From an uncultured Clostridia bacterium (GTDB lineage: Bacteria; Bacillota; Clostridia; Oscillospirales; CAG-272), in the NCBI GenBank assembly GCA_905235755.1, contig CAJONA010000046.1, positions 1 to 11,130 of the forward strand: a DNA stretch of 11,130 nucleotides, given 5' to 3'. The position numbers and the translations under genes were made by a program. Each line of letters begins with the position of its first letter. Position 1 is the first letter of the stretch. This document shows, piece by piece, positions 1-6,730 of this stretch. The notes under the pieces are model-generated. The model did no database searches. It saw only the letters and a list, made by a program, of their open reading frames with translations, and was not told the DNA's origin.

Positions 1-74
1 GTACAAAATAAATCGCCCGTGGGGCGATATGTTCGCACTATGCCGCGTGCTCGCGGTTTTATCAGCAAACGACC

Positions 75-132
75 TCGGCGATATGTCGACCTGTTGCGGT
101 TTACCGCAACAGCAGCGACACGGAATCGCCGA
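75..132. repeat. Nested long hairpin (22 paired bases in three stems)
   Basis: Outer arms TCGGCGAT (75-82) and ATCGCCGA (125-132), middle arms TGTCG (84-88) and CGACA (116-120), and inner arms CTGTTGCGG (91-99) and CCGCAACAG (104-112) all pair perfectly, separated only by small internal loops. The right arm recurs, inverted, at 11109-11127. No T-run follows on either strand, so it does not look like an ordinary terminator. Confidence 0.75.
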
Positions 133-163
133 CGCAGAGAAAACGGCAAGAGCTTTCTTTTGT

Positions 164-196
164 GCTCCTTTTCTTTCGCTCCCGAAAGAAAAGAGC
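164..196. repeat. CTTTC/GAAAG hairpin, copy 1
   Basis: Arms 164-178 and 183-196 pair (GCTC, a one-base bulge, TTTTCTTTCG against CGAAAGAAAAGAGC). It aligns with the hairpin at 11046-11078, where the outer four pairs are GTAC/GTAC instead of GCTC/GAGC. The bases differ but pairing is kept. Confidence 0.7.
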
Positions 197-358
197 AAAA
201 TTCCCGTGTTGCACGGGAAAGGACAATCCCTCAGTCGCTCCGCGACAGCTCCCTTTGCACAAGGGAGCCTTTCGCGCGCGGCGCGGGAAAAAAGTTCTCC
301 TTTTCTTTCAGCGCGAAAGAAAAGCGTGAAAGCCGTTGCTGCGCGAGACAAAAACATA

Positions 359-387
359 TTGATTTTTTCACGCGCAAGTGATAGAAT
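359..387 (+). promoter_or_regulatory. Sigma-A type promoter for the rhamnosidase gene
   Basis: A TTGATT -35 (359-364) and a TAGAAT -10 (382-387) are separated by 17 bases. The expected start point is near 394, giving a leader of about 28 bases. A strong ribosome binding site AAGGAG (407-412) sits 9 bases before the ATG at 422. The promoter lies directly after the hairpin-repeat chain, so repeat insertion could have set its upstream boundary. Confidence 0.6.
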
Positions 388-421
388 AAAACAGTAAACA
401 AACGTCAAGGAGCGGTGAAAT

Positions 422-2743
422 ATGAAATTATACGGTCTTACGGTAAATTATCTCGAAGAGCAGTGCGGAGTTGACAAAACGCCGCGTTTCTCGTACAAAA
501 TAGAGTCCGACAGAAAAGGCGACAGCCAGAAAAATTATAGAATACGTCTGTATTCATCAAAGGAAAAAGACGCGCCCGTGTGGGACACCGGAACAGTCGA
601 CGGCGAGCAGAGCCTCTTTATCAAATATGACGGAGAGCCGCTTTTGCCTGTTCACCGCTACTACTTTACCGTCGACGTCGAAAGCGTCGCGGGCGATACG
701 GCGTCAGCCGAGAGCACGTTCGTCACGGGAAAACTCGGCGAGCGCTGGGAAGGCAAATGGATAAGCGGCAAGCACGTCATACGCGAGGGCGACGCGTTCG
801 GCGCGGTGTATCTGCGAAAGAGCTTCTCTCTCGAAAAGCCCGCCAAGGAGGCGTTTTTGTCGATATGCGGCCTCGGGTATTTTGAAAGCTTCATCAACGG
901 CAAAAAGACGGGCGACGACTTGCTTTCGCCCGCGTTTACCGAATTTTCAAAGACCGATATGTATCTCACATACGACGTCGCCGACAAACTAACCGTCGGT
1001 GAAAATGTGATCTCCGCCGTGCTGGGCAACGGCTGGTACAATTGCTTTGCGGAGGATCCGTGGAACACGCGCGCTGCGTCGTGGCGCCACTGGCCGAAAA
1101 TGATATGCGAACTGAAAATAATATATGACGACGGCACGACCGAAAAGATAGTTTCCGATACGTCGTGGCGCTCCTCGAAGGGCCCGATAATATTCAACGG
1201 CATACGCAACGGCGAGCATTACGACGCGCGGCTGGAACTGGGCGATTACAAAAACGCGGGATATGACGACGGCGCGTGGAACGGCACGAAGATAATGAAG
1301 AGCCCGGGCGGCGTGCTCGAAGCCATGGAAATGCCGCCGATACGAGTTTACAAGACTTTCTCACCGAGCAAAATTCGCAAAAGCGAGAACGGTTACATCA
1401 TAGAATTTCCGCAGAACATGGCAGGCTTTTGCAGTTATGTCCTGCGCGGAAAAAAGGACACCGAGATAACGATGCGCCATTCCGATATGCTCAAAGAAAA
1501 CGGCGAGCTCGATATGCAAATGGGCGGAATGACGCGCTCGCACGGTTTCCAGACCGACAAATACATCAAAAAGAGCGACGACGAAGAAAGGTGGCAGCCG
1601 ATATTTGTCTACCACGGCTTCCAGTACGTCGAGATCTCGGGCATCGACTACGAGCCGTCGGAGAGCGACATAACGGCTATATGCGTATGTACCGACGTCG
1701 GCAACGCGGGGATGTTCTCCTGCTCCGACGAACTGCTCAACAAGGTGCAGCACCTCTGCCGCTGGTCGACGATATCGAATATGCACTCCATTCCGACTGA
1801 CTGTCCGCACCGCGAGAAAAACGGCTGGACGGGAGACACGGCGCTTTCCTGCGAGCAGATGCTGATAAACTTCGGCGCAAGCTCGTTCCTTTCGAAATGG
1901 AGCGAGGACATGCGCACGTCTCAGCGCCCGGCGGGGCAGATACCGTGCGTTGTGCCGTCGACGGGCTGGGGCTATTACGGCCTCATGGGGCCGGACTGGT
2001 CGAGCGCGCTGATAACAGTGCCGTACAACATCTATCTTTACGAGGGCGACGTCGATATACTGAAAATCAACTACGACTCAATCCGCCGCAACTGCGACTT
2101 TATGGAGAGCATGACGGACGACTTGACGCTCCGTTACGGCACGGGCGACTGGTGCCCGCCGTTCGAGGGACCGGCGCTTTCGGTCAATATGAGCTCTTAC
2201 AAATGCCCCGTTGAAGTGAGCGACACCGGATTTTTCTATAATGCCGCAAAGACGGTCGTCAAAATAGCAAAACTGCTCGGCAAAGACGACGACGTCGAGT
2301 ATTATTCCGACCTTGCGGCGCGGATAAGGACAGTCTGGCGCGAAAAATTCTTTGACAAAGAGACGTTCACCGTCAAGGGCGACTGCCAGACGGCGACAGG
2401 CGTTATGCTGTACTTCGGGCTTTACGAGCCCGACGAGTACGACGGCCTTATAAACAAGCTCGTCAGCCAGATAGAGCGCAACGACTGGCATCTCGATTTC
2501 GGAGTGCTGGGCAACAAATTCGTCATGCACTCGCTCGGCGCGGCGGGCAGAAACGACGTCGGATACAAGATGATCGCTCAGCGCACGTTCCCCGGATGTC
2601 AGCGCTGGATCGACTGCGGCGCGACGACGCTTTGGGAGTGCTGGAACGGCACCGGCTCGCACAATCACCACATGTTCTCCGACCTTTCCGCGTTCATGAT
2701 ACGTCGGCGGCATATCGCCGGACGAAAACGAGCCGGGATTTAA
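422..2743 (+). CDS. Alpha-L-rhamnosidase, GH78 (3' end frameshifted)
   Basis: Hydrolyses terminal alpha-L-rhamnose from plant glycans such as rhamnogalacturonan side groups or flavonoid glycosides. No signal peptide is visible (it starts MKLYGLTVNYLEEQ), so it probably acts in the cytoplasm on imported oligosaccharides. Order of parts: N-terminal Fn3-like segment (about 1-100), beta-sandwich domains (about 110-415), then the (alpha/alpha)6 barrel (about 425-760). Catalytic residues of the family are present: DCPHREKNGWTGD gives Asp460, the general acid Glu465 and Asp472; LWECWNG gives the general base Glu739. These match Asp567, Glu572, Asp579 and Glu841 of Bacillus RhaB as I recall them. After SAFM the frame runs into RRRHIAGRK and a stop at 2743, while the true C-terminus continues in another frame from 2700. 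The combined protein would be about 872 residues, a normal length for the family. The start is set by AAGGAG 9 bases upstream. Family call is very sure; whether it is functional is not. Confidence 0.93.
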   Translation: MKLYGLTVNYLEEQCGVDKTPRFSYKIESDRKGDSQKNYRIRLYSSKEKDAPVWDTGTVDGEQSLFIKYDGEPLLPVHRYYFTVDVESVAGDTASAESTFVTGKLGERWEGKWISGKHVIREGDAFGAVYLRKSFSLEKPAKEAFLSICGLGYFESFINGKKTGDDLLSPAFTEFSKTDMYLTYDVADKLTVGENVISAVLGNGWYNCFAEDPWNTRAASWRHWPKMICELKIIYDDGTTEKIVSDTSWRSSKGPIIFNGIRNGEHYDARLELGDYKNAGYDDGAWNGTKIMKSPGGVLEAMEMPPIRVYKTFSPSKIRKSENGYIIEFPQNMAGFCSYVLRGKKDTEITMRHSDMLKENGELDMQMGGMTRSHGFQTDKYIKKSDDEERWQPIFVYHGFQYVEISGIDYEPSESDITAICVCTDVGNAGMFSCSDELLNKVQHLCRWSTISNMHSIPTDCPHREKNGWTGDTALSCEQMLINFGASSFLSKWSEDMRTSQRPAGQIPCVVPSTGWGYYGLMGPDWSSALITVPYNIYLYEGDVDILKINYDSIRRNCDFMESMTDDLTLRYGTGDWCPPFEGPALSVNMSSYKCPVEVSDTGFFYNAAKTVVKIAKLLGKDDDVEYYSDLAARIRTVWREKFFDKETFTVKGDCQTATGVMLYFGLYEPDEYDGLINKLVSQIERNDWHLDFGVLGNKFVMHSLGAAGRNDVGYKMIAQRTFPGCQRWIDCGATTLWECWNGTGSHNHHMFSDLSAFMIRRRHIAGRKRAGI

Positions 2744-3041
2744 GCACATCATACTTCGCCCGGCGATAAGCGCGGGGCTTGAAAGCGCGATGTCGGTACA
2801 CGAAAGCATGTACGGCGAAGTCAAATGCTATTTTTCGAAGCGCGACGGACAAACGAGCGTAAATATCAAAGCGCCGTTCGGGTGCAGCGCGACGCTGCAC
2901 CTGCCGAAAACGCTTGTCGGTGTTCTCAAAGAGGACGGCAGAGCTATTGAGGAAATATATTCAAACGGCTTTGCGGACGGCGACGGCGGAAACGAGTTTT
3001 TCATCGAACTGCCGTGCGGCGAATACAACTTCTGCGGATGA
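2700..3041 (+). pseudogene. Displaced C-terminal domain of the GH78 rhamnosidase
   Basis: Read in the frame starting at 2700, this encodes YVGGISPDENEPGFKHI and continues through LRPAISAGLESAMSVHES to a stop at 3041. It is the C-terminal beta-sandwich of GH78 enzymes, which normally follows directly after the NHHMFSDLSAFM segment at 2672-2698. It has no start codon or ribosome binding site placed to produce the domain; the first ATG is at 2790, inside the domain. It is therefore not an independent gene. Removing one base near 2699 joins ATG TAC GTC and restores a continuous family-like protein. Either the gene is recently broken or the base is a sequencing or assembly error. No slippery heptamer that would suggest programmed frameshifting is seen at the junction. 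Confidence 0.85.
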
Positions 3042-3125
3042 TGAATTGTCAAGAGAAGTGCAATAAATTCTGAATGGAATAAGCAAATAAATTTACCGAT
3101 TTGTTGTAGTCAAGAACTTTTTAGG

Positions 3126-3151
3126 CCCGGCGTTGATCAACGCCGGGTTTT
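3126..3151 (+). terminator. Intrinsic terminator after the rhamnosidase gene
   Basis: A perfect 22-base palindrome (3126-3147) forms a 9-bp GC-rich stem, CCCGGCGTT/AACGCCGGG, with a GATC loop. TTTTC follows at once on the plus strand. It lies 85 bases after the stop at 3041. Confidence 0.88.
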
Positions 3152-3167
3152 CTTATACAAAGCAAAG

Positions 3168-3192
3168 AAAAAAATCGGACGAAACGCCCGAT
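3168..3192 (-). terminator. Intrinsic terminator for the aldolase gene
   Basis: On the minus strand ATCGGGCG, a TTT loop and CGTCCGAT (3192 to 3174) form an 8-bp stem with one G-U pair, followed by seven T residues (3174 to 3168). It lies about 50 bases past the aldolase stop codon, beyond the two inverted repeats at 3201-3240. Confidence 0.75.
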
Positions 3193-3200
3193 TTTCATAA

Positions 3201-3240
3201 ATTATACAATTGTATAATCGTTTTATACATCAGTATAAAA
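3201..3240. repeat. Tandem inverted repeats TTATAC-N4-GTATAA
   Basis: There are two inverted repeats side by side. The first (3201-3218) is a perfect 18-bp palindrome, ATTATAC-AATT-GTATAAT. The second (3221-3240) has perfect 8-bp arms, TTTTATAC-ATCA-GTATAAAA. Their centres are 21 bp apart, two helical turns. They sit just 3' of the aldolase stop (3243), before its terminator. A third full copy lies 3' of uxaC (5818-5841) and a half copy overlaps the uxaC -10 box. They could be operators for a dimeric regulator or hairpins in the 3' end of the mRNA; the sequence cannot decide. Confidence 0.6.
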
Positions 3241-3242
3241 CA

Positions 3243-4205
3243 TCATTTTTGCAGCAAATGCAAGGCAAATCCGCCGATATCGTTTTTCGTATAAATGACT
3301 TTGAGCTTTCCGTCGGATGTGTAGCTCGCGGTGCTTTCATCAAACTCAAATCCGCGATTTTCGAGGTAAAATCTCGCTCTGTCGGGCGAACTTGTCGCCA
3401 CTGCGATGTGGCCGTTTTTCCCGCGGTAAGGGGACTTCATCACTTCAAAAGACGATCCGACGTATATCGCTCCGCCGCGGTCGTCGAGCGGCGCGCCGAA
3501 GAATTTGCCGAGGTCCGCCGCGGTGTTTTCCGCCTCGTCGGCACTTTTGCAATTGACGCCGACGTGGCGTATTTCAAGTCCGAGCACGGTTTTCACAGCC
3601 TCGGCGGTAAGGCGCGTTATCTCATCGAAATTTTTGCTTTCGATAAGCACCTTGCTTACCATGAAGCTGCCGCCGCACGCCGCGACGCACGGCAGTGCAA
3701 GATATGATGAGATGTTGTTTTTGTCGATGCCGCCCGTCGGAACGAAACGGAGATTTTTATACGGCGCCGACACGGCTTTGAGATATCCGACGCCGCCCAT
3801 CGCTTCGGAAGGGAAGAACTTGACGGTGTTTAGTCCGAGCGCCATCGCCTGCTCCATTTCGCCGCCTGTGACGCATCCGGGGATAATAGGTATGTTTTTC
3901 GATATGCAGTATTTGACCGTTTCGGGATTGAACCCCGGCGAAACGATGAAGCTCGCGCCCGCAGAAACGGCTTCGTCGACCTGCTCCTTTGTCAGGACCG
4001 TCCCGGCGCCGATGATGACATCGGGGCAATTTTCCCTGATGAGACTTATCGCTTTTGCGGCGGCAGATGTGCGGAATGTGACTTCTATGATGCCGACGCC
4101 GCCTTTTTTGAGCGCGTTTGCGAGAGGTACGGCGTCGTTTTCATCGCTCACCGTCGCTACCGGAAGAATGCCGTAGAGATATAATTTTTTTAACAAATCT
4201 GTCAT
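3243..4205 (-). CDS. eda: KDPG/KHG aldolase fused to a VOC (glyoxalase-like) domain
   Basis: Class I aldolase that splits 2-keto-3-deoxy-6-phosphogluconate into pyruvate and glyceraldehyde-3-phosphate, the last step of uronate breakdown; family members also act on 2-keto-4-hydroxyglutarate. Residues 1-208 are a complete TIM-barrel aldolase: Glu41 in EVTFRT, GAGTV (66-70), VSPGF (88-92), Schiff-base Lys129 in TVKFFPSE and PTGGI (156-160). Residues 212-320 form a second domain, starting IRHVGVN and ending GGFALHLLQK, that resembles the VOC fold. His214, Glu254, His266 and His316 are spaced like the four metal ligands of glyoxalase I. I recall this fusion from other Clostridia, so it is not unique; the role of the second domain is unknown to me. 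Ribosome site GAAAGG (4218-4213) lies 7 bases before the ATG. The gene is transcribed away from uxaC, with which it shares a pathway and a divergent promoter region. Confidence 0.92.
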   Translation of the reverse strand: MTDLLKKLYLYGILPVATVSDENDAVPLANALKKGGVGIIEVTFRTSAAAKAISLIRENCPDVIIGAGTVLTKEQVDEAVSAGASFIVSPGFNPETVKYCISKNIPIIPGCVTGGEMEQAMALGLNTVKFFPSEAMGGVGYLKAVSAPYKNLRFVPTGGIDKNNISSYLALPCVAACGGSFMVSKVLIESKNFDEITRLTAEAVKTVLGLEIRHVGVNCKSADEAENTAADLGKFFGAPLDDRGGAIYVGSSFEVMKSPYRGKNGHIAVATSSPDRARFYLENRGFEFDESTASYTSDGKLKVIYTKNDIGGFALHLLQK

Positions 4206-4247
4206 TTTAATGCCTTTCGATGAAAATTTCGGTTAATTTACAGTTAG

Positions 4248-4276
4248 ATTATATAATAAAATCTTGCATTTGTAAA
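4248..4276 (-). promoter_or_regulatory. Promoter for the aldolase gene
   Basis: On the minus strand, -35 TTTACA (4276-4271) and -10 TATAAT (4253-4248) are spaced 17 bases apart. The expected leader is about 36 bases. Its -35 region interleaves with the uxaC promoter, so RNA polymerase probably cannot occupy both at once. Confidence 0.65.
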
Positions 4277-4292
4277 TAGTTTGATGTATAAT
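4264..4292 (+). promoter_or_regulatory. Promoter for uxaC
   Basis: TTGCAT -35 (4264-4269), 17-base spacer, perfect TATAAT -10 (4287-4292). The complement of 4283-4292 reads TTATACATCA, identical to the left arm and loop of the inverted repeat at 3223-3232, so a regulator of that motif might act here. It overlaps the divergent aldolase promoter. Confidence 0.68.
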
Positions 4293-4355
4293 TATTTAAA
4301 ATCCCATAATATCATCTTTTGCAAAGGGAAAAAATAATACATAAGGAGAATGATC

Positions 4356-5801
4356 ATGAAGGAATTTCTTAGCGATGATTTCTTGCTTGAAAACGATGTT
4401 GCCGAGGTGCTCTATCACAATTATGCGGAGAATATGCCAATCATCGACTATCACTGCCACGTCAGCGCGGCGGAGATATATGAAGACAAGAAATATGAAA
4501 ACATAACGGAGCTTTGGCTCGGCGGCGACCATTACAAATGGCGCGCGATGCGCTCTTGCGGACTCAACGAGCGCGTTATTACGGGCGACGCTTCCGATTA
4601 CGAGAAATTTGAGGCATTCTGCGCCGCCATTCCGCAGCTCATAGGCAATCCGCTGTATCATTGGTCGCATCTCGAACTGAAAAGATACTTCGGCTATGAC
4701 GGCATCATTTCTCCCGCCACGTGCAAGGAAATATGGGATCTGACCAAGGAAAAACTCGCCCGTCCCGATATGGGCGCGCGCGGCATAATCGAAAGATCGA
4801 ACGTCGCGCTCATCTGCACGACCGACGACCCCGCCGACTCGCTGGAATATCACATCAAGCTCCGCGAGGACGCGTCGTTTAAAACGAAGGTGCTTCCCGC
4901 ATTCAGACCGGACAATGCTATGAAGATCCAGAAAGACACGTTCAGGGATTACATAGCGCGTCTCTCCGACGTATGCGGCATCAATATAACAGATTTTGTA
5001 ACGCTCTGCGACGTGCTCGTTTCGAGGATCGCGTACTTTGACGCGCTCGGATGCCGCACCGCCGATCACGGAATGGACTATGAGGTGCTGTTCGATAACT
5101 CGCTCTCGATATCTCAGGCTGTGTCTATCGCCGACATATCGTTCAAGCGCGCGATGTCGGGCGACAAGATACCGGACGATATGGCGCTCGCATACCGCTC
5201 GGCGCTCATACGCGTGCTCGCTCACGAATACACGAAGCTCGGCTGGGTGATGCAGATACACGCCGGCGTCATGAGAAACAGAAACTCCGTCATGTTCTCA
5301 AAGCTCGGCGCCGACAGCGGATACGATACGATAGGCTCGTTTTCGATCCGCTCGCTCGCCGATATGCTCGACGCACTTAACGTCGAGGGCTCGCTTCCGA
5401 AGACCGTTCTGTATTCGATAGATCCGACGGACAACGCCGCGCTTGCGACGCTTATCGGATGCTTCCAGTACACCAGCGACGAGTGCGAGGGGCTGAACAA
5501 CCCGATGAAGATACAGCACGGTTCGGCGTGGTGGTTCAACGACAACAAAAACGGAATGAAAGCGCAGCTCGAAAATCTTGCGAACCTTTCGTCTTTGGCA
5601 AAATTCATCGGAATGCTCACCGACTCGCGCAGCTTCCTCTCGTACACGCGCCATGAATATTTCAGAAGGATACTTTGCAGCGTGATAGGCGGATACGTCG
5701 AACGCGGAGAATACCCGCTCGACATCGACACGCTCGCGCAGATGGTGTGCGATATCTGCTACAACAACGCAAAAGATTATTTCGGCTTCAATTTGACGTA
5801 A
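4356..5801 (+). CDS. uxaC: Uronate isomerase (glucuronate/galacturonate isomerase)
   Basis: Converts D-glucuronate to D-fructuronate and D-galacturonate to D-tagaturonate, the first cytoplasmic step of hexuronate use (EC 5.3.1.12). It is a divergent member of the amidohydrolase superfamily. The HxH metal motif appears early as DYHCHVSA (His33 and His35), as in UxaC. Other family blocks are ELWLGGDHYKWRAMR, MQIHAGVMRNRNS, LGADSGYDTIG and RHEYFRRILC. At 481 residues it is close to the usual 465-475. Two ATGs compete: 4350 lies only 1 base after AAGGAG (4343-4348) and is unlikely, while 4356 has a 7-base gap and is chosen. No terminator follows; the next gene, mrp, begins 71 bases on, so read-through is possible. 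Divergent eda-VOC on the other strand acts later in the same pathway. Confidence 0.95.
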   Translation: MKEFLSDDFLLENDVAEVLYHNYAENMPIIDYHCHVSAAEIYEDKKYENITELWLGGDHYKWRAMRSCGLNERVITGDASDYEKFEAFCAAIPQLIGNPLYHWSHLELKRYFGYDGIISPATCKEIWDLTKEKLARPDMGARGIIERSNVALICTTDDPADSLEYHIKLREDASFKTKVLPAFRPDNAMKIQKDTFRDYIARLSDVCGINITDFVTLCDVLVSRIAYFDALGCRTADHGMDYEVLFDNSLSISQAVSIADISFKRAMSGDKIPDDMALAYRSALIRVLAHEYTKLGWVMQIHAGVMRNRNSVMFSKLGADSGYDTIGSFSIRSLADMLDALNVEGSLPKTVLYSIDPTDNAALATLIGCFQYTSDECEGLNNPMKIQHGSAWWFNDNKNGMKAQLENLANLSSLAKFIGMLTDSRSFLSYTRHEYFRRILCSVIGGYVERGEYPLDIDTLAQMVCDICYNNAKDYFGFNLT

Positions 5802-5817
5802 GCACAAATGAAAAACG

Positions 5818-5841
5818 GATATTATACATCGGTATAATATC
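5818..5841. promoter_or_regulatory. Inverted repeat between uxaC and mrp
   Basis: Perfect 10-bp arms GATATTATAC and GTATAATATC surround an ATCG loop. It is the same motif as at 3201-3240 and shares TTATACATC with 3223-3231. It ends 31 bases before the mrp ATG and is followed by A residues, not T, so it is not a plus-strand terminator. It could be an operator or an mRNA-processing hairpin. Confidence 0.55.
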
Positions 5842-5872
5842 AAAAAATACAGCAAACAAAAGGGAAAATACA

Positions 5873-6730
5873 ATGTCAGAAAAAGAAAAAGACGTGCAGA
5901 GCGAATGCACTCACGATTGCTCTTCCTGTTCTCAGTCGTGCTCATCGAAAGGACAGGCACCCACGTATGAAAAACTGAATCAGTACAGCAAAGTCGGCAA
6001 AGTCATCGGCGTTGTCAGCGGAAAGGGAGGCGTCGGCAAATCGCTCGTTTCATCGCTTCTCGCCGTCGAGCTTTCTCGCCGCGACGAGAAGGTCGCAGTG
6101 CTCGACGCCGACATAACAGGCCCGTCGATACCGAAGGCGTTCGGGCTCACCGGGCTGTGCGAAGGCGCTCCGCTCGGCGGCATAATGCCGATGGAAACGA
6201 AAACGGGGCTGGAAGTCATGAGCATAAATTTGCTCCTCGAAGATATATCGTCGCCCGTCGTATGGCGCGGACCTGTCATCGCCGGGACTGTAAAACAGTT
6301 CTGGACGGACGTCGTTTGGGGCTCTGTCGACACGATGGTGATAGACTGCCCGCCCGGGACGGGAGACGTTCCGCTTACGGTGTTCCAGTCGATACCGCTC
6401 GACGGTATAATCATCGTTACAAGCCCGCAGGAGCTTGTGTCGATGATAGTTTCAAAAGCCGTGAATATGGCTAAGCTGATGAATATACCGATACTCGGCG
6501 TCGTCGAAAATATGAGCTATGTCAAATGCCCCGACTGCGGCAAGGAGATCAAGATATTCGGCGAGAGCGGAGTAGACGAGATCGCCGAAAAATACTCTCT
6601 CCCCGTGCTTGCGAAGATACCGCTCGATTCTAAACTTGCGGCGCTTTGCGACAGGGGAATGATCGAACTTTTCGAGAACGATTACATCTCCGCCGTTGCC
6701 GATTCGGTGGAGAAATTGCCAAAAAAATGA
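5873..6730 (+). CDS. mrp: Mrp/NBP35-family Fe-S cluster carrier ATPase
   Basis: P-loop ATPase of the Mrp/ApbC/NBP35 group, thought to hold and pass on [4Fe-4S] clusters in the cytoplasm. The 285-residue protein has the deviant Walker A GKGGVGKS (50-57), the family block DADITGPSIPKAFG (78-91), DCPPGTGD (158-165), and the cluster-binding CPDC pair Cys219 and Cys222. A Cys-rich N-terminus (Cys12, Cys16, Cys19, Cys23) recalls the NBP35 N-terminal cluster site in compact form; many Clostridia Mrp proteins have it. The MIP18/DUF59 domain of longer bacterial Mrp proteins is absent. The ATG at 5873 follows AGGGA at a good distance; the reading frame is open further upstream but without a ribosome site, and it would overlap uxaC. 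Its stop overlaps the next start (ATGA at 6727-6730), so the two are probably translationally coupled. Confidence 0.93.
   Translation: MSEKEKDVQSECTHDCSSCSQSCSSKGQAPTYEKLNQYSKVGKVIGVVSGKGGVGKSLVSSLLAVELSRRDEKVAVLDADITGPSIPKAFGLTGLCEGAPLGGIMPMETKTGLEVMSINLLLEDISSPVVWRGPVIAGTVKQFWTDVVWGSVDTMVIDCPPGTGDVPLTVFQSIPLDGIIIVTSPQELVSMIVSKAVNMAKLMNIPILGVVENMSYVKCPDCGKEIKIFGESGVDEIAEKYSLPVLAKIPLDSKLAALCDRGMIELFENDYISAVADSVEKLPKK

Larger units (their letters stand above)
1..358. repeat. Gene-free chain of short hairpin repeats
   Basis: No credible gene lies here; the two open frames that cross it read through palindromic repeats and give low-complexity Arg/Ser-rich protein. Perfect or near-perfect hairpins follow one another: 12-18/22-28, 43-47/52-56, a long nested one 75-132, 164-178/183-196, 201-208/212-219, 234-238/242-246, 248-255/261-268, and 301-323, built on CTTTC/GAAAG. 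The nested one has three stacked stems (75-82/125-132, 84-88/116-120, 91-99/104-112) closed by a TTTA loop. Part of the region is related, inverted, to the window end: 114-132 equals the reverse complement of 11109-11127. The 223-278 unit (two small hairpins, CCCTCAGTC then GCTCCCTT/AAGGGAGC) resembles a short repeat I recall as common in gut Clostridia genomes. That is recollection, not a search result. Confidence 0.8.

Noticed and set aside
12..28. Hairpin ATCGCCC/GGGCGAT followed on the minus strand by a T-rich run, as a terminator
   Set aside because: No minus-strand gene lies to its right within the window; it is better read as part of the repeat chain, though it could serve a gene outside.
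1..358. CRISPR array suspected from the dense repeats
   Set aside because: Repeats are irregular hairpins of different sequence and spacing, without a constant repeat and unique spacers, and no cas genes are present.
19..397. Two long open frames on the plus strand at the left end (about 120 residues each)
   Set aside because: They run through a chain of palindromic repeats, give low-complexity Arg/Ser/Ala protein, overlap each other in different frames and lack ribosome sites.
2078..2824. 248-residue minus-strand frame across the rhamnosidase frameshift
   Set aside because: It crosses the conserved GH78 coding sequence and has no family features.
4296..5261. 321-residue open frame on the minus strand inside uxaC
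   Set aside because: Shadow of a GC-rich gene with strong codon bias; the sense strand encodes a full uronate isomerase and the antisense product has no recognisable domain.
5793..5838. Promoter for mrp using TTGACG (5793-5798) and TATTAT or TATAAT in the inverted repeat
   Set aside because: Spacings of 21 or 34 bases are outside the usual 16-18.
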